64,000 nt of DNA from DATBLE01 sp963775695 (lineage in GTDB: Bacteria > Actinomycetota > Thermoleophilia > Gaiellales > Gaiellaceae): the NCBI GenBank assembly GCA_963775695.1, contig CAVZJU010000001.1:62001-126000 (forward strand), written 5' to 3'. Below the pieces are notes generated by a model that worked only from the letters and a program-made list of their open reading frames with translations, searched no databases and had not been told where the DNA came from. The position numbers and the translations under genes were made by a program. This document shows positions 50,328-60,698 of the stretch, piece by piece (position 1 is the first letter of the stretch; each line of letters starts with the position of its first letter).

Positions 50328-51389
50328 CGCTGTCAAGCTCTCCGCCACCCGGTCGAGGTCACCCTCGGTCAGCCGTGTGTGGAACGGCAGCGCCAGCGCC
50401 CGCTCGAAGCAGGCGTCGGCGCCGGGGAAGCTGCCCTGGCCGCGATAGGCACCCAGCCGGTGCAGGGCGTAGGTGCCGATCTGGCACTGGATGCCCTGCC
50501 CCCGCAGGGCCGCCATCGCCTCGTCGCGGTTGTCCAGCTGGATCACGTACGCCTGCCAGCCGTGACGATCGCCCCCGTCGGCGGAGGGCAGCGTGACCGG
50601 CAGGCCGCGCAGGCGCTCCGCGTACCCGGCCGCGACCCGCTCGCGCGCGGCCAGGAGCTCCTCGAGCCGCCGCACCTGCGGAATCCCGACCGCGCAGAGG
50701 ATGTCGGAGAGCCGGTAGTTGAACGCGCCGCTCGGCATGTCGTCGTAGGCGTTCGAGGGGCTCCAGCCGTGGTGGCGGAGCGAGCGCACGCGCTCCGCCA
50801 GCTCCGGGTCGTTCGTCGTCACCGCGCCGCCTTCACCGGTGGTGACGATCTTGCGCGGGTGGAACGACAGGCAGCCGGCTGCGCCGAGCCCGCCGCAGGC
50901 TTTGCCCTGACGACGCGCCCCGAGCGCGCCGGCGGCGTCCTCGATCACCGGAACGCCGTCCGGTAGCTCTTCCAGCCGGGCCGGCCGACCGAACAGGTGC
51001 ACCGGCATGATCGCCTTCGTCCTCGGCGTCACTCGAACCTGGGCCGGATCGATGTCGAAGGTGTCGGCGTCGACATCGACCAGCACCGGCGTCGCCCCTG
51101 CGAGCGCGACCACATTCGCCGTCGCGGGGAACGTGTAGGCAGGGACGATCACCTCGTCGCCGGGCCCGATGCCGAGCGCCAGCACCGCGACGTGGATCGC
51201 CGCCGTCCCCGACGAGACCGCGATCGCGTGCTCGACTTCGCAGGCGCGCGCGAGCTCAACCTCGAGCTCACCGACCTTCGCGCCCATGGTCAGCATCCCG
51301 CTCTCCAGCACGGCCGCGACCTCGGCGAGCTCCTCCTCGCCGGTGTCGGGCCGGGCTAGACGGACGACGGTGTCTTCGCCCGGTACCAC
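50313..51389 (-). CDS. DegT/DnrJ/EryC1 aminotransferase
   Basis: The product has 358 residues from GTG 51389. SSGTAAIHVAVLALGIGPGDEV, VIEDAAGALGA and the PLP lysine in LSFHPRKIVTTGEGG are family hallmarks. It is a paralogue of the 28588-29718 enzyme. It aminates a keto sugar made by an SDR enzyme; the preceding epimerase gene overlaps it by 34 nt. It is not possible to say whether the amino sugar is the nonulosonate precursor. Its transcript may read into the TetR gene. Confidence 0.85.
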   Translation of the reverse strand: MVPGEDTVVRLARPDTGEEELAEVAAVLESGMLTMGAKVGELEVELARACEVEHAIAVSSGTAAIHVAVLALGIGPGDEVIVPAYTFPATANVVALAGATPVLVDVDADTFDIDPAQVRVTPRTKAIMPVHLFGRPARLEELPDGVPVIEDAAGALGARRQGKACGGLGAAGCLSFHPRKIVTTGEGGAVTTNDPELAERVRSLRHHGWSPSNAYDDMPSGAFNYRLSDILCAVGIPQVRRLEELLAARERVAAGYAERLRGLPVTLPSADGGDRHGWQAYVIQLDNRDEAMAALRGQGIQCQIGTYALHRLGAYRGQGSFPGADACFERALALPFHTRLTEGDLDRVAESLTAIVSE

Positions 51390-52327
51390 GCGATCGTCCG
51401 CGCGAGGCCTTCGTCCAGCTCGACCGTCGCCTCGAAGCCGAGCAGCGCGCGGGCCTTGTCCACGTTCGGGATCCGCAGCTCGACGTCGAGGTAGTGGAGC
51501 GGCTGGAACACGAGCTCGCCCGGGCAGCCGGAGAGCGACTTGATCCGCCGCGCCAGGTCGAAGATCGTCACCGCCGAGCGCGCGTTGCCGATGTTGAAGC
51601 TCTCGCCGACCGCGTTCGGGTGCTCGAGCGCGAGCAGCAGGCCCTCGACCATGTCGTCCACGTAGCACCACGCGCGGATCTGTGAGCCGTCGCCGTGGAC
51701 GACCAGGTCGCGGCCTGCGAGCGCCGCCTCGATGAACGCGCGGATCGCGCCGCCGCCGATCTGGCCCGGTCCGTAGACGTTGAACGGGCGCACCGAGACG
51801 GTCGGGAGCCCGAACTCCTGATGGTAGGCGTGCGCCATGTGCTCGCCGGCGAGCTTCGAGACCGCGTACGTCCAGCGCGCCTCGCCGACGGAGCCCTGCG
51901 TGGTCGCGCTGGTCTCGTCCACCCGGAAGGCGTACGTGCCGAAGACCTCGCTGGTCGAGAACTCGATCAGCCGCTCGACCGTCTCCTTCGTCGCCAGCGC
52001 GGCCTCGAGCGCGTTGTAGGTGCCGATCAGGTTCACGCGCATCGTCCGCACCGGGCTCTCCAGCACGGTGTCGACCCCCGCGATCGCAGCGGCGTGGACG
52101 ATGTGCGTCGCCCCCCGTGCCGCCTCCATCACGACCTCCGCGTCGAGCACGTCGCCCTGCACGAAGGTGAAGTTGGGGTGGTCGGCGAGCTCGGTGCCGC
52201 CGAGCGCGTCGCGGTGCAGGTTGTCGAAGGCGACGATCTCGTTGTCGTCGACGAGCCGCCGCGCGAGCGTCGTGCCGATGAAGCCCGCGCCGCCGGTGAT
52301 CAGGATCCGCTTGCCGGTGAGCGCCAT
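51356..52327 (-). CDS. NAD-dependent epimerase/dehydratase (extended SDR)
   Basis: The product has 323 residues. ILITGGAGFIGTTLARRL (8-25) binds NAD, EFSTSEVFG supplies the catalytic Thr/Ser-Glu, WTYAVSKLAGE gives YxxxK, and RPFNVYGPGQIGGGAIR follows. It resembles UDP-GlcNAc or UDP-glucose epimerases and 4,6-dehydratases of the STSEVFG type. With the overlapping aminotransferase it probably forms a keto-sugar to amino-sugar pair. It is divergent from the ATP-grasp gene across 48 bp. Confidence 0.8.
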   Translation of the reverse strand: MALTGKRILITGGAGFIGTTLARRLVDDNEIVAFDNLHRDALGGTELADHPNFTFVQGDVLDAEVVMEAARGATHIVHAAAIAGVDTVLESPVRTMRVNLIGTYNALEAALATKETVERLIEFSTSEVFGTYAFRVDETSATTQGSVGEARWTYAVSKLAGEHMAHAYHQEFGLPTVSVRPFNVYGPGQIGGGAIRAFIEAALAGRDLVVHGDGSQIRAWCYVDDMVEGLLLALEHPNAVGESFNIGNARSAVTIFDLARRIKSLSGCPGELVFQPLHYLDVELRIPNVDKARALLGFEATVELDEGLARTIAWYRAKTPSSV

Positions 52328-52359
52328 CGCGAGCGAGTCTAGTCGTGAGGCCGCGGCTG

Positions 52360-52365
52360 TAGCAT
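52360..52365 (+). promoter_or_regulatory. Candidate -10 box for ATP-grasp gene
   Basis: TAGCAT lies 10 nt upstream of the ATG at 52376. The same hexamer precedes the sulfotransferase at 8760. A very short leader or leaderless mRNA is implied. Confidence 0.4.
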
Positions 52366-52375
52366 CGCGCGCGAC

Positions 52376-53584
52376 ATGAAGACCGTTCTCTTCGTCGGCG
52401 CGGGGCGCCACCAGCGGCGGGCGATCCTCCGCGCCCGTGAGCTCGGCCTGCGGGTGGTCGCGGTCGACAGGAACCCCGAGGCGGCCGGACTGGCCGAGGC
52501 CGACATGGCGGAGGTCGTCGACTTCGTCGCCGTCGACGCGGTGGTCGACGTCGCCCGGCGGCACCGCGTGGACGGTGCGCTGACCGTCTCGGCCGACCGG
52601 GCCGTGCCCGTCGTCGCCGCGGTCGCGGACGAGCTCGGCCTCCCCGGAATCGGTCGCGAGACGGCACACCTGATGACCCACAAGGTGGCGATGCGCCGCC
52701 GGCTCGCCGAGGGAGGGGTTCCGCAGCCGCAGTTCGCGGCGATCCGTGCCTGGCGCGAGGCCGCGGCAGCCGCCGACACGGTCGGCTTTCCGGCCGTGCT
52801 CAAGCCGGCCGACTCGGGCGGCCAGCGCGGCCTCTTCCTGCTGCGCTCCTTCGACGACCTGGAACGTCACTTCCACGCGGCGCTGGCCGAGTCTCCTTCG
52901 GGCGAGACGATCCTCGAGGAGTTCACCGACGGGCTGGAGCTCAACGGCCTCGTGGTCGCCCGCGACGGCGAGCCGTACCCGCTGCTGCTCTCCGACCGCC
53001 TGCGCCCCGAAGGTGTCGGGTTCGGCGTGGGCTGGATCCACTCGTATCCCTCCCGGCTCTTCGGCGACACGTTCGAGGAGGCGGAGCGCGTCGCGCTGCG
53101 GGCCGTGCGCACGCTGGGCCTGCGGGACGGGATCGCCTTCCCGCAGCTGATCGTCACCGAGGACGGCAGGGCGCTCGTCGTCGAGGTCGCCGCGCGGATC
53201 CCGGGCGGGCAGATGGCCGACCTCGCCTTCCACGCCCTCGGCGTCGACCTCGTCCAGATCGCGTTGCGCCAGGTCCTCGGCGAGGAGGCACCCGACGACC
53301 TCGTCGTCCCGCGCATCTCACGACCGACTGCAATCCGGTTCCTGACCGCGCACCCCGGGCCGCTGCCGCTCGGCAAGGTGCGGCGGGTCGGCAGCCTCGA
53401 CCGTGTGCTCGACTCTCCCGGCGTGGTCCAGGCCGACGTCTTCCTCCAGGTGGGGGAGGAGATCCGCCCGGTGCGCCTCGACGGCGACCGCCGCGGCTAC
53501 GTGATCGCCACAGGGCAGACGAACGTGCAGGCGCTCGAGCTGGCCGAGGAAGCGGCGTTGAAGCTGTACGTGGAGACGGAATGA
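52376..53584 (+). CDS. ATP-grasp ligase
   Basis: The product has 402 residues. The N-terminal Rossmann domain (TVLFVGAGRHQRRAILRARE) is followed by the ATP-grasp core with FPAVLKPADSGGQRGLFLL (about 141-159), ILEEFTDGLELNG, and metal ligands in VVEVAARIPGGQM. It is similar in layout to the 29764 protein, and its unknown carboxylate substrate may likewise be attached to a sugar amine. It opens a plus-strand run that leads to the flippase gene. Confidence 0.8.
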   Translation: MKTVLFVGAGRHQRRAILRARELGLRVVAVDRNPEAAGLAEADMAEVVDFVAVDAVVDVARRHRVDGALTVSADRAVPVVAAVADELGLPGIGRETAHLMTHKVAMRRRLAEGGVPQPQFAAIRAWREAAAAADTVGFPAVLKPADSGGQRGLFLLRSFDDLERHFHAALAESPSGETILEEFTDGLELNGLVVARDGEPYPLLLSDRLRPEGVGFGVGWIHSYPSRLFGDTFEEAERVALRAVRTLGLRDGIAFPQLIVTEDGRALVVEVAARIPGGQMADLAFHALGVDLVQIALRQVLGEEAPDDLVVPRISRPTAIRFLTAHPGPLPLGKVRRVGSLDRVLDSPGVVQADVFLQVGEEIRPVRLDGDRRGYVIATGQTNVQALELAEEAALKLYVETE

Positions 53585-53587
53585 GGG

Positions 53588-53615
53588 CCGCGCAAATGCT
53601 GGCGCATTTGCGCGG
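53588..53615. repeat. Perfect 12-bp stem between ATP-grasp and deacetylase-like genes
   Basis: CCGCGCAAATGC, loop TGGC, GCATTTGCGCGG starts 4 bp after the ATP-grasp stop and leaves 15 bp to the next GTG. It is similar in style to other junction hairpins here. It could attenuate or stabilise the operon mRNA. Confidence 0.65.
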
Positions 53616-53630
53616 GGGAAGGCAGGCTCG

Positions 53631-54266
53631 GTGAACTGCTCGTTCGATCTCGACCACTACCGCGAGATCCTTGATGCTGCCCGTACCGGCGGCTACCGGT
53701 TCGAATTCTTCGACCGGCCGCCCGAGCCGGGGACGGTGCTGCTCCGCCACGACGTCGACCTGTCGCTCGACGCCGCCCTGGCGATGGCAGAGCTGGAGAC
53801 GGAGGCGGGCGCAGCGGCGACCTACTTCCTGATGACCGGAAGCGAGTTCTACAACCTGGACTCGGCCTCGGGTCACGCTGCCGTAGAGCGCCTGCGTGGG
53901 CTCGGGCATCGCGTCGGCCTGCACGCCGTCTGGCCACACGTCGACAGCGACGAGCGCTTCGACCCCGTGCTCGCCTGGCACAACCCGGATCCGGAGTACA
54001 TGCGGGAGCCGGTCGAGGGGTTCGTGAACGTGATGGAGGCGCCCTGGGCCGACGTCTACCGCTCCGACTCGAACCAGCACTGGCGCCAGGGCTGCCCGCA
54101 CGAGGAGCTCGCCGCAGGGTCGTTCGAGCGGCTCCAGCTGCTCACCCACCCGGAGATCTGGGCCTACCCGGGCTCGACGATGGGCGAGACAATGCTGGCC
54201 ATGCTCGATGCAGAACGCGAGCGCCGGCTCGAGCAGCTCGCCGCCGATCGGATCGACCTGGGGTGA
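53631..54266 (+). CDS. Polysaccharide deacetylase-like protein
   Basis: The product has 211 residues from GTG 53631. VLLRHDVDLSLDAALAMAELE (about 36-56) matches the first metal motif of NodB-type deacetylases, and GHRVGLHAVWPH supplies the HxxxH-like second motif (only HAVWPH is seen, so the metal site may be altered). It may remove an acetyl group from a glycan precursor. The next ATP-grasp gene overlaps it by 4 nt, suggesting a deacetylate-then-ligate order. Confidence 0.65.
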   Translation: MNCSFDLDHYREILDAARTGGYRFEFFDRPPEPGTVLLRHDVDLSLDAALAMAELETEAGAAATYFLMTGSEFYNLDSASGHAAVERLRGLGHRVGLHAVWPHVDSDERFDPVLAWHNPDPEYMREPVEGFVNVMEAPWADVYRSDSNQHWRQGCPHEELAAGSFERLQLLTHPEIWAYPGSTMGETMLAMLDAERERRLEQLAADRIDLG

Positions 54267-55291
54267 AGGCGCTGACGATCCTCGTCTCGGCCTGCGGTTC
54301 CCCCGGCACCGCCGCGTTGATGCGTGCGCTGCGCGAGAACGGCGAGCGCGAGGTGCGGATCGTCGGCACCGACATGGGCGAGCTGGCGATCGGCCGCCAC
54401 CTCGCGGACGCGTTCCACCGTGTTCCGGCCGGTTCCGACCCTGCCTTCGCCGACGCGACGCTGGAGATCTGCCGCTCCGAACGGGTCCACGCCGTGCTGC
54501 CGCAGTCGTCCTTCGACCTGCTCGGTCTCGCCGAGGCCAAGGAGCGCTTCGAGGACGTCGCCGTGCTCGTCTCCTCTCCGGAGGCGATCCACCGCTCGAA
54601 CGACAAGGCCGATACGTACGCGCTGCTCGACCACATCGGTGTCCGCGGCCCGGCCTGGCGGCGGGTGTCGGGCGGCGAGGCGGTGGCGTCGACAGCGCGC
54701 GAGCTCGGCTACCCCGATGTCGACGTCTGCATGAAGCCGGTGTTCTCGTCCGGCTCGCGCGGCTTCCGGGTGCTGTCGGCAGCGGCCGACCGACACGAGC
54801 AGCTGCTCTCCAACCGGCCGGGCGTGGCCGAGGCGCTGCGGCTCGAGGACCTGCTCGAGCTGCTCGGCGACGACCCGACCGAGCTGCTGGTCATGGAGCT
54901 CGCCACCGGCAAGGAGCGAACGATCGACGGGATCGCGGTCGAGGGGCGGATCGCTCTCGGCCATCCCAAGACACGCGAGGCCATGCGCGCGGGGCTGGCG
55001 ATGTACTTCGAGACGCTCGACGACCCGGACCTGATGGAGACCGCACGCAGGATCGTCGCCGAGCTCGGGCTCGACCACTTCTTCAACATCCAGCTGGTCG
55101 GCGAGCACGTGATCGAGATCAACCCGCGGATCTCGACGATCGTCTACCAGGAGGATCTGAACCTGCCGTACCTGGGGATCAAGCACGCGCTCGGCGAGAT
55201 CTCGGAGGAGGAGCTGGGCGCGCTCGCCTCGAGGATCAGGCCGACGCGGAGGGCGCTTCGTTACTTCGAGCAGGTGGAATGGGACGAGTAG
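54263..55291 (+). CDS. ATP-grasp ligase (CarB-like)
   Basis: The product has 342 residues. The start is ILVSACGSPGTAALMRALREN. The core has VCMKPVFSSGSRGFRVL (about 154-170), LLVMELATGKERTIDGIA, and FFNIQLVGEHVIEINPRIST with the metal-binding Glu and Asn. This is the PylC/CarB-like type often seen in sugar-modifying or peptide-ligating clusters. It is coupled to the deacetylase-like gene. The substrate is unknown. Confidence 0.8.
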   Translation: MKALTILVSACGSPGTAALMRALRENGEREVRIVGTDMGELAIGRHLADAFHRVPAGSDPAFADATLEICRSERVHAVLPQSSFDLLGLAEAKERFEDVAVLVSSPEAIHRSNDKADTYALLDHIGVRGPAWRRVSGGEAVASTARELGYPDVDVCMKPVFSSGSRGFRVLSAAADRHEQLLSNRPGVAEALRLEDLLELLGDDPTELLVMELATGKERTIDGIAVEGRIALGHPKTREAMRAGLAMYFETLDDPDLMETARRIVAELGLDHFFNIQLVGEHVIEINPRISTIVYQEDLNLPYLGIKHALGEISEEELGALASRIRPTRRALRYFEQVEWDE

Positions 55292-55372
55292 CCCGAAGGG
55301 ACAGGCTTCAGCCTGTCCCCTGCCTTCGGGTGGTGCCGCCGAAAGGCAACGGGCCAGACTGAAGTCTGGCCC
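55292..55372. repeat. Tandem GGGACAG/GGGCCAG-type palindromes
   Basis: Hairpin A: GGGACAGGCT, TC, AGCCTGTCCC (55298-55319), enclosed by CCCGAAGG/CCTTCGGG. Hairpin B: GGGCCAGACT, GA, AGTCTGGCCC (55351-55372). Both fill the space between the ATP-grasp stop and the next ATG at 55380. They are related to the stems at 15398 and 33014. Confidence 0.75.
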
Positions 55373-55379
55373 TGCTCGG

Positions 55380-56333
55380 ATGCCGTCCGATCTCGACCAC
55401 CGCGCGCTGCGCGTAACCCACTGCCCCGTCAACACCGCGGGCGTGCCCTGGCAGAACGTGCTCGCGCTCCGGCGCAAGGGGGTCGACGCGCGACTCGTCG
55501 TATTCGAGCGCTACAAGCTCCATCCCGAGGCCGACGAGTCGCTCGAGCGGCACGGGGGGCTCGCCCGGCAGCAGCTGACCCAGTGGCGCGCCTTCACCCG
55601 GCTCCTTCGCCACACCGACGTCTTCCACTTCTACTTCGGGCTCACGCTCGTGCCCAAATCCGTGCAATTCCCGCTCTTGCGGGCGAAGCGCAAGCGCTCG
55701 GTGATGCACTTCCTCGGCTCCGACATCCGCGGCAAGACGACGGCCCAGCTCGCCTGGGCGCAGAAAGCCGACGCCCGGATCGTCGGCTCCTACGACGCGA
55801 TCCGGTGGGTGCCGGACGCGGAGGTCGTCCCGCCGGGCATCGACCTGCGCGAGTACGAGCCACAGCCACCCGGCGACCGCGAGCGGCCCGTCGTCGTCCA
55901 CGCCCCCTCCAGCCGGCGCCGCAAGGGCACCGAGCACGTGATCGCCGCCTGCGCCGAGCTGCCCGTCGACCTCGAGATCGTCGAGGGCCTCCACCACGAC
56001 GAGGCGCGGCGCCGGTACGAGGAAGCCGACATCGTCGTCGACCAGCTCAACGCCGGCTGGTACGGGCTGTTCGCGATCGAGGCGATGGCGCTCGGCAAAC
56101 CCGTCGTCACCTTCCTCCACGACGAGGCCGTCGCCCGCACGGAGGACGCGTTCGGGACGACGGTGCCGATCGTCTCCGCCACCGCCGAGACGCTCGCCGC
56201 GCATCTCCGCCCGCTCGTCGAGGACACGGAGCACCGTCGCCGCGTCGGCGCGGCGAGCCGCGAGTACGTCGAGCGCGTCCACGACATCGAGACCGTGGCC
56301 GACCGCCTGCTCGACATCTACGCTCGGTTCTGA
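55380..56333 (+). CDS. GT4-like glycosyltransferase
   Basis: The product has 317 residues. VTHCPVNTAGVPWQNVLALRRKG opens a GT-B fold. HAPSSRRRKGTEHVI, EEADIVVDQLNAGWYGLFAIEAMALGKPVV carry the EX7E-like donor site (GLFAIEAMALGKPV). It transfers a sugar onto the lipid-linked glycan. The gene is preceded by twin hairpins and followed, after one base, by the flippase gene, so it is in one operon with it. Confidence 0.8.
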   Translation: MPSDLDHRALRVTHCPVNTAGVPWQNVLALRRKGVDARLVVFERYKLHPEADESLERHGGLARQQLTQWRAFTRLLRHTDVFHFYFGLTLVPKSVQFPLLRAKRKRSVMHFLGSDIRGKTTAQLAWAQKADARIVGSYDAIRWVPDAEVVPPGIDLREYEPQPPGDRERPVVVHAPSSRRRKGTEHVIAACAELPVDLEIVEGLHHDEARRRYEEADIVVDQLNAGWYGLFAIEAMALGKPVVTFLHDEAVARTEDAFGTTVPIVSATAETLAAHLRPLVEDTEHRRRVGAASREYVERVHDIETVADRLLDIYARF

Positions 56334-57702
56334 CGTGGCCCTCGGCGCAGAGGTCAAGCGGCTCGGCAAGCACACGGCCGTCTACGGCGTCGGCGGGCTC
56401 GTCTCGCGGATCCTCGCCGTCCTCCTGCTGCCGCTGTACACGCACTACCTCGGCCCGCAGGGCTTCGGGAAGATCGAGACGATCGTCGCCCTGACGACGG
56501 TGCTCGTGATCGTCCTGCGGATGGGGATCTCGAGCGCCTTCTTCCGCTTCTACTTCGACACGAAGGACGAGGCCCACCGGACGCTGGTCGTCCGCACCTC
56601 CTTCTGGTTCACGATGACGATGGCCACGGCGGGGTTGATCGTCGGCTTCGTCCTCGCCACACCGATCGCACACGCGCTGAAGCTCGGCGACGACCCCTGG
56701 CTCGTCCGTGCAGCCTTCGTCGGGCTCTGGGCGCAGATGAACTACGAGCAGCTGACCTCGCTGTTCCGCGTCGAGGAGCGCTCGACCCAGTTCGTGCTGG
56801 CGAGCGTCGCGAACGTCCTGATCACGGTCGGGATGACGGTGCTGCTCGTCGTCGGCCTGCACAAGGGCGCGACCGGCGCCGTCGTCGGGAACTTCATCGG
56901 GACGCTCTGCGTCTACGTCGTCCTGCTCGCGTACCGCCGCTACCAGCTCGGCCTGCAGTTCTCGCGCGAGCTGCTCCGGGAGATGAACCGCTTCGGGATG
57001 CCGCTCGTCCCCTCCGCCCTGGCGCTCTGGGCGATCAACTTCATCGACCGGATCTTCATCGCCCACTACAAGGGCCAGGCGGAGGTCGGCGTGTACTCGG
57101 TGGCGGTGCGGATCTCCTCGGCCGTCGTCTTCCTGATGATCGCGTTCCGCCTCGCCTGGCCGGCGTTCGCCTACTCGATCGAGGACGACCGGGAGGCGAA
57201 GCGGACGTATCCGTTCGTCCTGACCTACCTGCTGTTCGTCTGCTCGTGGATCTCCCTCGCACTCGGCGTGCTCGCGCCGTGGCTCGTCCACCTGCTCGCC
57301 CGCGGCCCCGGCTTCGCCCGCGCCGCCGACGCCGTGGCGCTGCTCTCGTTCGCGGCCACCGCCTACGCCGGCTACACGGTGGTGGCGATCGGCATCGGCC
57401 GGGCCCGGCAGACCCAGTTCAACTGGGTGGTGAGCGGCATCGCCGCGGCGGTGAACATCGGCCTGAACGTCACGCTGATTCCCCCGTACGGGATGATCGG
57501 CGCGGCGATCTCGACCCTCGCCGCGTACCTGACGCTGTTCGCCGGCATGGTGGTGAACTCGAGCCGCGTGTACCCGGTCGGCTACCAGTGGCGCCGTGTC
57601 ACCACACTGACCGGAGTGGCCGTCGGCCTGACCCTCGCGGGCAGCGTCCCCGACGTCCCGCTCGCGGTCGCGATCCTGGTCGCGCTCGCCTACCCGGTCG
57701 TG

Positions 57703-59487
<1,785 letters not shown>

Positions 59488-59494
59488 GCCGAAG

Positions 59495-59500
59495 ATTCTA
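59495..59500 (-). promoter_or_regulatory. Candidate -10 box for carbamoyltransferase gene
   Basis: TAGAAT on the minus strand lies 7 nt before the TTG start at 59487. It is the best example here of a leaderless arrangement with a near-consensus -10. Confidence 0.5.
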
Positions 59501-59511
59501 GGTACTTGTTC

Positions 59512-59549
59512 TTAGGCCGCTCTCAGGTCGCTTTCAGAGACTGCTCAGG
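59512..59549. promoter_or_regulatory. Four 11-bp-spaced half-sites upstream of htrA-like gene
   Basis: TTAG (59512), TCAG (59523), TCAG (59534) and TCAG (59545) are spaced exactly 11 bp apart, with GG or GA following. Such direct repeats are the usual binding pattern of OmpR/PhoB-type response regulators. They lie about 45-80 bp before the HtrA start and may control both divergent genes. Confidence 0.6.
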
Positions 59550-59594
59550 TGGCACTGGTTTCCTGCTTGGGTATCCAGTGGACGAAAGGATGAA

Positions 59595-60632
59595 ATGACA
59601 CGAATCTTCGCCATCGGTGCTGCCCTCCTCGCCGCCGTCGCGGTGGGCATCGCCTCGTATGCCGCCGTGACGCACGACGGATCCAAGACGGTGGTCCGCG
59701 AGGTGACCGTCTCCGGCGGCACGCCGACCGCCGCGACGGCCGTGGCATCGGCGGCAAGCGTGTTCCAGAGCGCCAACAAGGGCGTCGTCGAGATCACCGT
59801 CTCGACCTCGAGCTCCCCCTACGGCGGCCAGGCCCAGGCTCAGGGCTCCGGCTTCGTCTACGACGGCGCCGGCCACATCGTCACCAACGAGCACGTGGTC
59901 GAAGGCGAGAGCTCGATCTCCGTCCGGTTCTGGAACGGCGCCACCTACAAGGCGTCGCTCGTCGGCACCGACCCGTCGACCGACGTCGGCGTGATCAAGG
60001 TGAACGCGCCGGCATCGATCCTCCACCCGATCGCGCTCGGCAACTCGAGCGCCGTCCAGGTCGGTCAGCCCGTGGTCGCGATCGGCAGCCCCTACGGCCT
60101 CGAGAACACCGTCACGGCCGGGATCGTCAGCGCCCTGCACCGCGAGATGACCGCGCCGAACAACTTCACCATCCCCGACTCGATCCAGACCGACGCGCCG
60201 ATCAACCACGGCAACTCGGGCGGCCCGCTCTTGAACCTGGCCGGCCAGGTGATCGGGATCAACTCGCAGATCAAGAGCGACTCGGGCGAGAACACCGGCG
60301 TCGGCTTCGCGGTTCCTTCCAACACGGTCAAGTCGATCGTCTCGCAGCTGCTCACCAGCGGGAACGTCAAGCACGCCTACCTCGGCGTCGGGATCGCGAC
60401 CGCGCAGAACGGCGTCCAGCTGACCGAGGTCCGCTCCGGCACTCCGGCTGCGAAGGCAGGCCTCCAGACGGGCGACGTGATCACCCGCGTCGACGGCCAC
60501 AAGGTCACGAACGCGTCCGAGCTCGGCCAGGCGATCGACGCCAAGCGGCCGGGCACCAAGGTCGGCATCACGTACCTCCGAAACGGATCGACGCACACCG
60601 TCAGCGTCACGCTCGGCGTGCGGCCCTCCTAG
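59595..60632 (+). CDS. HtrA/DegP-like serine protease with PDZ domain
   Basis: The product has 345 residues from ATG 59595, with AAAGGA upstream. An N-terminal membrane anchor (about 4-25) leads to a trypsin-like domain with His100 (TNEHVV), Asp130 (STDVGV) and Ser208 (GNSGGP), then one PDZ domain (about 250-340, HAYLGVGI to GDVITRVDGHKV). It degrades or refolds damaged proteins outside the membrane. A two-component regulator probably controls it through the 11-bp repeats upstream. Confidence 0.95.
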   Translation: MTRIFAIGAALLAAVAVGIASYAAVTHDGSKTVVREVTVSGGTPTAATAVASAASVFQSANKGVVEITVSTSSSPYGGQAQAQGSGFVYDGAGHIVTNEHVVEGESSISVRFWNGATYKASLVGTDPSTDVGVIKVNAPASILHPIALGNSSAVQVGQPVVAIGSPYGLENTVTAGIVSALHREMTAPNNFTIPDSIQTDAPINHGNSGGPLLNLAGQVIGINSQIKSDSGENTGVGFAVPSNTVKSIVSQLLTSGNVKHAYLGVGIATAQNGVQLTEVRSGTPAAKAGLQTGDVITRVDGHKVTNASELGQAIDAKRPGTKVGITYLRNGSTHTVSVTLGVRPS

Positions 60633-60653
60633 CTCGGTCCGTCCCCTCCCCCA

Positions 60654-60683
60654 GCGAAGCGGCCTCCCCGGAGGCCGCTTCGC
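60654..60683. terminator. Perfect 14-bp bidirectional terminator
   Basis: GCGAAGCGGCCTCC, loop CC, GGAGGCCGCTTCGC lies 21 bp after the HtrA-like stop and 16 bp before the stop of the convergent glycosidase gene, so it serves both. Confidence 0.85.
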
Positions 60684-60698
60684 ATGCTCGTCACCGGC

